Shown piece by piece: positions 57,317 to 64,000 of a stretch of 64,000 nt of DNA; position 1 is the stretch's first letter, and each line of letters starts with the position of its first letter. Below the pieces are notes generated by a model. The model did no database searches and had not been told where the DNA came from. It saw only the letters and a list, made by a program, of their open reading frames with translations. This DNA is from Aldrovandia affinis (Eukaryota; Chordata; Actinopteri; Notacanthiformes; Halosauridae). The stretch covers positions 7,379,501 to 7,443,500 of the forward strand of contig JAINUG010000007.1 of the NCBI GenBank assembly GCA_029706075.1, read 5' to 3'. A program made the position numbers and the translations under genes.

Positions 57317-57790
57317 TAGCTCCCTGACTACATTAGCTAACTGTAATCATAGTAAGCTCACAATAGTTAACCTTTTAAGACAGCAATGTCCAAACAAGTT
57401 AATCTTACAACTTTCCTTACTAGTTAGCTAGCCCCTTCAAAACTAGCTAGCAGTTCTGAGTTTCAGGAAAGACATTTAGTATTTAAAGCCTTAAATACTG
57501 GATATCTAATTTTAGCTATCTGACTATATTATCTAGCTAGCTAGCAAGCTGCAATTACCTTAATGTTACCTTATAAATATTAATGATGAGCACACTTGAA
57601 GCAAACCCAAGCTAACTAGCAAATCTGACCTGCTGTGTAAATATCTCCAGTACTGGCTAGATAGCTCCCTGACTGCATCACTATCTAACCTCAAACATAG
57701 TAAGCTCACAATAGTTTACCTTTTAAAACAGCAATCTTCCTTATTGTCAGCTCCAGTTCCCAGTTTCAGAACATATGTTCAGTAAAAATA
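57317..57790. repeat. Degenerate tandem repeat, about 340-bp unit
   Basis: TAGCTCCCTGACTACATTAG...AGTAAGCTCACAATAGTT... at 57317-57388 recurs at 57660-57738 and, beyond the SINE and Gypsy insertions, at 62929-62983. Other shared words are ATCTCCAGTA.TGGCTAG and CCCAGTTTCAG. Confidence 0.6.
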
Positions 57791-57797
57791 AAATGAC

Positions 57798-58075
57798 CAA
57801 TTTACAGGGCCTCCTGGGTGGTCTAGCGGTTACAACATCTGATGCTGGTCACTGCGACCGGGGTTCGATACCACCGGCTGCGCCAGTTTCGGCTCTGGCC
57901 GGGAGTGCCACGATGGGGTGGCAATTAGCTGTCTGCCCCAGTTATGGTGACGGCTTGTTGGGTTCCATCTTGAAGTAGGCAGGGCCCAGCTGCATGTCAC
58001 TGCCAGTATGAGGACTGCAGCAGTGAACTCATAAGATATATGAGGGAGTGGGATAATTGGTGAGAAAGAAAAAAA
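57798..58075 (+). mobile_element. tRNA-derived SINE (family S), copy 1
   Basis: A box TGGTCTAGCGGTTA (57820-57833) and B box GGTTCGATACC (57862-57872), a near-perfect pol III promoter. The body contains GGGAGTGCCACGATGGGGTG and the end ATAATTGGTGAGAAAG followed by an A-rich tail. Its body matches the complement of the window end (63725-64000). Confidence 0.75.
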
Positions 58076-58097
58076 AATAGCACACTTAAAGCTACTT

Positions 58098-58366
58098 TAG
58101 GCAGTGGATAGCGTAGTGGTCGAACGCACCGTATCTTGGTCCGATATGAGTGTGGCTGCCTATCAGGGAAGCAGGAAGGGCATCCGTGGTCGGGTTCCGT
58201 CTCGGAGGAGGCGGATCTACCGGCCCGGAAAATATTGGCTCATTACCCAGAGGACGGGCGGCGGACTCGTGGGGGAGGGTGAATTGAGATAAATAGAGGG
58301 TATAATTGGCAACTAAATTTGAAGAAATATGGGGAAAATTTGAAACTATACTTTAGTATAGCTTCT
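58098..58366 (+). mobile_element. tRNA-derived SINE, copy 2
   Basis: Flanked by a perfect 12-bp duplication TTAAAGCTACTT (58086-58097 and 58367-58378). A-box-like TAGCGTAGTGGTC; the B box is degraded. The end TATAATTGGCAACTAAATTTG shares the ATAATTGG tail of copy 1. Confidence 0.75.
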
Positions 58367-58423
58367 TTAAAGCTACTTCACTCGCCCAAGCTAGCTAGCA
58401 AACCTTACCTACCATATAGATAT

Positions 58424-58543
58424 TGTACCGATGATAGCCTGTAAGGGGCTCCAAGTAGCCACACTCTATGTATAGGATGTGACGTGCAATAAAGGGAAGT
58501 TATTGTTGAATGGAGAACTCGAGTCGGTGTGTAAATCAATACA
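58424..58543 (+). repeat. 5' LTR (120 bp)
   Basis: TGTACCGATG...CAATACA. Very short for a Gypsy LTR. AATAAA at 58488-58493 is the polyadenylation signal. A TATGTATAGG stretch at 58468-58477 may be the TATA-like region. Confidence 0.95.
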
Positions 58544-58558
58544 TGGTACCAGGAGTGG
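58544..58558 (+). promoter_or_regulatory. Primer-binding site
   Basis: TGGTACCAGGAGTGG directly follows the LTR, the position and TGG start of a tRNA primer site. It resembles the initiator-Met type but with mismatches; the tRNA is left open. Confidence 0.7.
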
Positions 58559-58586
58559 TTGGTTTTAGCTCAAAAAAAGGAGTAAG

Positions 58587-59413
58587 ATGAACAACATTCG
58601 ACCACCAGACGAGTTAAAGTTAAGTGGAAATGTCCACGAGAACTGGAAAGCCTTTAAACAGAGTTTTGAACTCTATGTGTTGGCGATAGGATTGGACGAG
58701 AGAGAGGAGCGCCGAAGGATAGCGTTACTCCTCACAGTGGCGGGCCGGGCTGCAGTGGACGTTTTCAACACGTTTGAGTTCCCGGAGGGCGACAGCGGCA
58801 AGTATGCGAAAGTGATTGAAAAGTTTGAGGAATATTGCACGCCAAGAAAAACGAGATTTTTGAACGGTCACGTTTTTCGCAGCAGAGTACAAGCAGAGTC
58901 AGAATCCATTGAACAGTTTGTCACGGACTTGCGTTTGAAAAGCCAGTCGTGCAACTTCGCACACTGTGTGACTCGTTAATAAGAGACCAGATAGTCATTG
59001 GTGTTTTGGACAAGAAAGTGAGAATGCAACTGCTCAAAGAGCCGGACCTCAGTCTAGACAAAGCTATTCGGATTTGCCAGGCGTCAGAGAGCGAAGGTGC
59101 AGCTTAAATCCTTTGACACTGACAGCGGGTCCGCAGCAGTGGATGCGGTGCAGAGGCGTGCGAAAGGAGCTAGCAGAATGAATAGCAAAGGAAAGGCACA
59201 CACGCCCGACGAAAGTAACTGTGACAAATGCGGCGGCAAACATGCGCCGAGGAGCTGCCCAGCCTACGGTAGAGACTGTAACAAATGCGGGAGGAAAATC
59301 ATTACGCACGGTGTTGCTTCTCAAAGAAAACAGTGCAGGTGGTGCAAGGCGCGACACCACCGACAGCGAGGAGGACGGCGAAGCGTTCTTCGTGGGAGCT
59401 GTGGAAGGCAGTG
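58587..59413 (+). pseudogene. gag, frameshifted
   Basis: Begins MNNIRPPDELKLSGN with a Gypsy-type gag core (WKAFKQSFELYV...FEEYCTPRKTRF...LKSQSCNFAH) and reads open to 58976. Frame breaks near 58958-58970, 59085-59104, 59291-59298 (in an A run) and about 59338-59352 split the rest. A CCHC zinc knuckle CDKCGGKHAPRSC starts at 59220 and a second is cut by the third break. The product would package element RNA in the cytoplasm. Confidence 0.85.
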
Positions 59414-59691
59414 AGAGCAGCACCACGGATGAGTGGATAGCTGACTTGGGAGTCAACGGAGCGACAATTCCCCTGAAATTAGACACGGGGGCACAGGTGA
59501 ACATATTGACAATGAAAGACTACCATAGATTGTACAAAAAGCCAAAGGTGCATGTGAAAAGAGTCAACCTGAGAACGTACAATGATGAACCAATTCCCAC
59601 AAAAGGGGTATGTAGAGTCACACTGTCTAGAGAAGGATGTTCAGTTAATGCAATGTTTGTACTGGTTGAGGTGACAGACAGTCAATACTAG
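59413..59691 (+). pseudogene. Retropepsin-type protease region
   Basis: Aspartic protease with active site LDTGAQVNIL (Asp codon 59482-59484) preceded by VNGATIPLK. Open within this part (frame 59221-59691), then a frame break at about 59683-59692 before the reverse transcriptase. It would process the polyprotein. Confidence 0.8.
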
Positions 59692-59814
59692 GTCTGAAAT
59701 CCTGTGAGGAATTGGGGCTTATCAAAAGGGTTCATGTAATAGACAGATCTGTGGTGACATCTAGAGATGCAGCTGATAATCAGCACGAGACAACAGTAGC
59801 TGACAGGAGGAGAT

Positions 59815-61040
59815 AGAAAAAGAATACAGGGACGTATTCGAAGGCATTGGTCGCCTACCAGGTCAGCACAAAATCCAGTTAAAAGACAATGCAGAGCCAG
59901 TCATCCACCCAGCTAGGAAGGTGCCGGTGGCCCTTAAAGCTAGGCTGAAATCAGAACTACAGTCCCTCATAGAGAAAGGCATAGTGAGGAAAGTAGAGGA
60001 GCCAACAGAGTGGGTTAATTCTCTGGTGATAGTGGAGAAAAAAAATGGAGATCTGAGGCTCTGTATAGACCCCAAAGACCTGAACAAGTGGATCAAAAGG
60101 GAACACTACAAACTACCGACGAACTCTGACATCACTAATGCTATGGCGGTGCACGCTTCTTCTCTAAACTAGATGCATCGTCAGGGTTCTACCAAATCAT
60201 TCTGGACGAGGACAGCGCCAACCTGTGTACCTTCAACACACCTTTTGGCAGGCACTGTTTTCTTAAACACCATTCGGGATCTGCTCAGCCCCGGAGGTGT
60301 TCCACAAAACAGTGCAGCAGCTGTTTGACGGCATGGAGGGCGTGGGAGTGTTCCTCGATGACGTAGTGGTTTGGGGGAAAACAAAAACAGAGCACGACGA
60401 AAGACTGCGTCAGGTGTTGGCACAGGCACGCAAGTCAGGCCTGAAACTAAACAAGAAGAAATGTGAATTCGGAATGACAGAGGTCACATACCTTGGTGAC
60501 AAGTTGTCCGCTGAAGGAATACAGCCTGATCCGGAAAAGATAAGAGCAATAGTGGAAATGCCAGCGCCCAGAGACAAAACAGAACTGCAAAGAGCATTAG
60601 GACTAGTCAACTACATGGGGAAGTTCATCCCAAATCTTTCGGCAAACACAAAAGCACTCCGAAGACTGCTGGAGAAACAAAATGAGTGGCAGTGGGAGCA
60701 CGAACACGCAACTGAATGGGAGGTGTTAAAGACCAGTCTAATCAAAGAGCCGGTATTAAAATACTATGACACAGACAAACCGGTCAAAGTCTCAACCGAT
60801 GCATCCAAAGATGGTCTGGGAGCGGTGCTGCTCCAGCAACACGGCGGGGAATGGTATCCCGTTGCCTACGCATCCCGATCAATGTCATCTGCAGAGCAGA
60901 ATTATGCGCAAATTGAGAAAGAGACACTGGGTGCGGTTTTGGATGCGAAAAGTTCCATGAATATGTCTACGGCAGAGAAGTAATACTTGAGACCGATCAC
61001 AAGCCGCTGATTGCTATCTCAAGAAAGCCACTTGGAGATG
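59815..61040 (+). pseudogene. Reverse transcriptase and RNase H, frameshifted
   Basis: RT fingers/palm begin near 59820 (GRLPGQHK), with KKNGDLRLCIDPKDLNKW (60040-60090) and KLDASSGFYQ. The catalytic FLDD Asp pair is at 60357-60362. RNase H has VSTDASKDGLGAVL (Asp codon at 60798) and TDHKPL near 60996. Frame breaks: about 59800-59815, 60144-60152 (GG run), 60262-60270, about 60936-60940 (T run) and 61030-61036 (C run). The longest open piece is 60297-60983 (228 codons). Confidence 0.85.
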
Positions 61041-61062
61041 CCCGCCACGCATTCAGCGTCTC

Positions 61063-62514
61063 ATGCTACGGCTACAGAGGTATCACCTGACATTCGAGTT
61101 CACACCAGGCAAATACTTGATAGTTGCAGATGCTCTCAGCAGAGCGAGTTTGCGTGACACGTGTCATAGCAGCACGGAACATGATGTTCAGGTCCATGTA
61201 GACTGTGTTAAAGCCCGGCTGCCTGTGTCAGAGGCGAAGTGGACTCAGTTTGCAGAGGCAACAGCAAGCGACAGAGAGCTGCAGGAAGTCATAACGAGCA
61301 TTCACTCACCAGAAGAAGTTGCAGAGAAGTTGCCGAGTCCGTATCGGCATTTTAGGGACGAACTGTCTGTGGTTGATGGAGTACTCCTTAAAGGGAACAA
61401 GATAGTTGTTCCTAGCTCCATGAGACCACAGATGGCCAAGTTAGCACACGAAGGCCATTTGGGAATCGAGAAATGCAAGAGGCGTGCTAGAGAGGTATTG
61501 TTCTGGCCATACATGAACAGGGATATTGAGACTCTAGTGCAGCGCTGTGAAACATGCCAACAGCATAGATATAGGCAGCCCAAGGAGCCGCTTCTGCCCC
61601 ATAGCAAACCGGACGAGCCATGGAGGAAAGTTGGTGCAGACTTATTCCAGCTAAAAGGAAAAGATTATTTAATCATTGTTGACTACCATTCGAACTACCC
61701 AGAATACGCGTTGTTGTCTGATACTACAGCAAAGCAAGTGATCACTCGCACCAAGGCCATCTTCGCAAGGCACGGCATTCCCGTCACCTTAGTAAGCGAC
61801 AACGGACCGCAGTTTAGCTGTCGGGAATTTGCAGACTTTGCTGAACAATATGGTTTCGAGCATGTAACCTCAAGTCCGCTGTACCCACAGTCGAATGGAC
61901 TGGCGGAAAAAGGGGTGCAAATCATCAAACGGTTGCTAAGGAAAGCAGCGGAGGCAGGCGAGGATCCATATCTCGCAGTCCTGAACTACAGAGCATCGCC
62001 GTTGGAATGCGGCCGTTCACCAGCAGAGTTGCTGATGAACAGGAAGCTCAAGACGAAGCTACCGTCAGCAGAACACCTGCTTCTGAGTGCAGGCCAACGT
62101 GGCCCGCCGAGAGAAAACCGGTCCAAACGTGCATACGACAAAAGTGCACAGCCCTTATGCCCACTGGAACGAGACGACCTGGTGAGAGTCAGAGGTGAAG
62201 GAAGATGGGGACCGGTTGCACAGGTCCTCAAAGAGACCACCCCAAGATCCTACGAGGTGCTCACCGAGCATGGCAGCAGGATCCGCAGAAATCGAAGGCA
62301 CCTGCTGAAAATTCCACGCACGGAATCTCACGATCCAGAGAACGGTGATGCTGTAGAGGTGCAGAGTGAGCAGTTAGGTGAGCAAGGCGAACAAGGGAAT
62401 GATCTGGCAGATACAGAACGCTCTCCAGTGGACTCACCATCCTCTGGGGTAGAGCGAGTTGAAAGGCCTAGGAGATCCATTGTCAAACCTAAAAGACTTG
62501 TAGAGGAGTGTTAA
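61063..62514 (+). CDS. Integrase-containing 3' part of pol, open frame
   Basis: 483 codons. The start is simply the first Met after the last frame break; in the intact element it would be internal to pol. It opens with the RNase H end ([14 protein letters not shown]), then the zinc-binding H129, H132, C162, C165. The catalytic triad is D193 (GADLF), D246 (VSDNGPQF) and E282 (NGLAEKG), a DD35E spacing. The C-terminal module near residues 370-410 is GPY/F-like ([16 protein letters not shown]...). An acidic, Pro-rich tail ends PKRLVEEC. No chromodomain is evident. Inserts the DNA copy into the host genome. No stop or shift. Confidence 0.85.
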   Translation: MLRLQRYHLTFEFTPGKYLIVADALSRASLRDTCHSSTEHDVQVHVDCVKARLPVSEAKWTQFAEATASDRELQEVITSIHSPEEVAEKLPSPYRHFRDELSVVDGVLLKGNKIVVPSSMRPQMAKLAHEGHLGIEKCKRRAREVLFWPYMNRDIETLVQRCETCQQHRYRQPKEPLLPHSKPDEPWRKVGADLFQLKGKDYLIIVDYHSNYPEYALLSDTTAKQVITRTKAIFARHGIPVTLVSDNGPQFSCREFADFAEQYGFEHVTSSPLYPQSNGLAEKGVQIIKRLLRKAAEAGEDPYLAVLNYRASPLECGRSPAELLMNRKLKTKLPSAEHLLLSAGQRGPPRENRSKRAYDKSAQPLCPLERDDLVRVRGEGRWGPVAQVLKETTPRSYEVLTEHGSRIRRNRRHLLKIPRTESHDPENGDAVEVQSEQLGEQGEQGNDLADTERSPVDSPSSGVERVERPRRSIVKPKRLVEEC

Positions 62515-62770
62515 TATACAGGTCAGTGCTAGGATTTAAAATAAGTGTTTGACCGGAGAGAAGGAGCAGATGTAAACAGATGTGAAATAATCGTTCAGAG
62601 CATGGTTTAATATGAAAATGTTTATTTGTATGACTAGTTAATGTTAAGTCCATACAGTGGTAAAGTGATTATCTGTAAGACCTCTAAATAGTAGGCCTAC
62701 AGGCACCTACTTTATTTTATTGTATTTTTATGTTGTTAGAAGTTTATTCTACCAGAGCCACATTGTTCTT

Positions 62771-62787
62771 GTTTAGAAAAAGGGAGA
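62771..62787 (+). promoter_or_regulatory. Polypurine tract
   Basis: GTTTAGAAAAAGGGAGA ends directly at the 3' LTR, the expected plus-strand priming site. Confidence 0.75.
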
Positions 62788-62907
62788 TGTACCGATGATA
62801 GCCTGTAAGGGGCTCCAAGTAGCCACACTCTATGTATAGGATGTGACGTGCAATAAAGGGAAGTTATTGTTGAATGGAGAACTCGAGTCGGTGTGTAAAT
62901 CAATACA
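62788..62907 (+). repeat. 3' LTR (120 bp)
   Basis: I find no difference from the 5' LTR. Followed by GATAT. Confidence 0.95.
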
Positions 62908-63086
62908 GATATCTCCAGTATTGGCTAGCTAGCTCCCTGACTACATTAACTTACTGCAATCATAGTAAGATTCCCAGTTTCAGGAAAAAATTTCTCTCAT
63001 GATAAAATAACCAAATTATAAAGGTCGTTTTTGGCATAACTTTTATGCGTTATTGTCTTAAACAAAAAGAATAAACAAAATATGTA
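62908..63086. repeat. Tandem repeat unit 3
   Basis: Contains ATCTCCAGTATTGGCTAG and TAGCTCCCTGACTACATTAA, matching 57641-57690; continues the array interrupted by the Gypsy element. Confidence 0.5.
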
Positions 63087-63527
63087 CAGTATTGTGCAAA
63101 AGTCTTAGGCCACCCAAGAACATTATCTTTAAAACTATTTATCTGGGCAGTAAGTATTTATTTGCAGTAAGTAAGAATAATTAAAGTAAGAAGAATGTAT
63201 TCTTCATTTAAAACGTATTTATATCTTGTGAGATGGCTAGAAGAACACAGGTTTTGTTCCCAAACCTCTCCTTGAGGCACTCCAGCCATTCCATGTATTT
63301 TGTTTAGTTTGACAGACATAAAATCATAGTCTTTCATCAACAAGGCAATTCTCAGTGAGCACTAGCTCGCCTAACCGGATTTTCAAGATGTGGTGTTCAA
63401 GCTGTCATAAAGACATTTTTCATAAACTGAGCAAGTTGAAGGCAGAAAACGCAGTGGAAGACCCAAAAAGCTGTCTGCATCTGATGAACAGTACTTAAAG
63501 GTCACTTCCTTGAGGGACAGAAGGAAG
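63087..63527 (+). mobile_element. Tc1-like element, 5' part
   Basis: TA-flanked end CAGTATTGTGCAAAAGTCTT at 63087. The interior encodes HTH/linker remnants (GRKRSGRPKKLSASDEQYL, KVTSLRDRRKS at about 63440-63525). Broken off at the junction with LINE sequence near 63528. Confidence 0.65.
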
Positions 63528-63716
63528 TCCGTCCCACCACCTGCCCTCTTGATCCCATTCCTTCCCCCCTCTTCCAGTCCATTGCTATGGACATCCTCCC
63601 CTTTGTCTCCAATGTCATTAACTCCTCTCTTTCCTCTGGCTCTGTCCCCTCCTCCCTCAAATGTGCTCAGGTTGTCCCCCTCCTCAAAAAACCCTCTCTG
63701 AATCCTGCTGTCATCT
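63528..63716 (+). pseudogene. L2-like LINE reverse transcriptase fragment
   Basis: Encodes CPLDPIPSPLFQ...VSNVINSSLSSGSVP.SLK.A.VVPLLKKPSLNP, the segment also seen at 56200-56330 in the other LINE. About 60 codons, truncated at both ends. Confidence 0.7.
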
Positions 63717-63724
63717 CTTTTCTT

Positions 63725-64000
63725 TTCAAAATTTTGTTTCTGATTTTATCCCATTTTCTCCCATTTTGGTAGCCAATTAGACCCACTATTTTTACGTCAA
63801 TCCCCCCCTAGTAATGTGAGTTCGCTGCCGTAGTCCTGTGACCGGTAGTGACGAAGCGAAGTGACGCCTCTTACGAGACGGCACCCGCAGGCCGTCGACC
63901 GTAACCCGGTACTACAGGGCCACTATACGCAGCGAACGTCACGTCGGCTCCCCCCTCCTCCCTGGGGCGGACAGCCAATCGCGCGCCCTGGTGGCACTCC
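63725..64000 (-). mobile_element. SINE of family S, cut by the window end
   Basis: On the minus strand it reads GGAGTGCCACC...GGCTGTCCGCCCCAGG...CAGCGAACTCA...GGGTCTAATTGGC, matching the body and tail of 57895-58075. The tRNA-like head with the pol III promoter would lie beyond base 64000. GC-rich and apparently less decayed. Confidence 0.65.

Larger units (their letters stand above)
58424..62907 (+). mobile_element. Full-length Ty3/Gypsy LTR retrotransposon
   Basis: 4484 bp between 5-bp duplications GATAT (58419-58423, 62908-62912). Two LTRs of 120 bp, which I read as identical, a primer-binding site, gag, protease, reverse transcriptase, RNase H, integrase and a polypurine tract occur in Ty3/Gypsy order. 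No envelope gene. Identical LTRs indicate a very recent insertion, yet gag-pol upstream of 61063 has about ten frame breaks. It lies inside the tandem repeat 57317-62983. Confidence 0.93.

Noticed and set aside
59064..59504. 146-codon minus-strand frame
   Set aside because: Antisense shadow of the Gypsy gag/protease region.

Overview
The window reads as a transposon-rich, gene-poor stretch of a ray-finned fish genome. The signs are several Tc1-like DNA transposons (one with an intact transposase), L2/CR1-like LINE fragments, hAT elements and MITEs, tRNA-derived SINEs, solo LTRs and one full Ty3/Gypsy retrotransposon. A pike- or salmon-like fish would fit, but that is only an impression from the repeat families. 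I see no ordinary host protein-coding gene; nearly every convincing protein similarity belongs to a mobile element.

The left 12 kb holds the most interesting object: an element of about 10.1 kb (1340-11482). It has near-identical terminal inverted repeats of about 2.6 kb, exact mirrored ends (AGTAGTATATATGGGG and its complement) and a 6-bp target duplication TGAATG. The 6-bp duplication, very long inverted repeats and AG/CT termini are the signature of Polinton/Maverick-class elements. The centre lacks the usual polymerase and integrase genes. It carries one 157-residue Cys/His-containing reading frame with its own GC-box/TATA-like promoter. A complete DD35E Tc1-like transposon (2210-3776) sits in the left arm only, and a 594-bp solo LTR (7960-8553) sits in the core.

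From 12.5 to 16.8 kb follow LINE fragments, a 1159-bp solo LTR with an unusual nested hairpin in its U3, and a decayed Tc1-like element. From about 17 to 44 kb the sequence is mostly single-copy and non-coding, with blocks that look like conserved regulatory DNA (17.85-18.7, 23.9-25.6, 31.6-31.9, 37.2-37.7 kb; also 51.1-52.5 kb), as in a gene desert beside a developmental regulator. Scattered transposons occur among them, including a hAT element inserted in an L2 tail at 34.6-36.1 kb.

From 44 to 57 kb is a nested and degraded repeat landscape. The clearest case is L2 interrupted by Tc1, itself interrupted by a solo LTR, each junction resolvable. From 57 to 64 kb a degenerate tandem repeat has received two SINEs and a 4.48-kb Gypsy retrotransposon with identical 120-bp LTRs, a 5-bp target duplication, PBS and PPT. 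Its gag-pol carries about ten single-base frame breaks, several in short homopolymers, while the integrase frame is open. The window ends inside another SINE.
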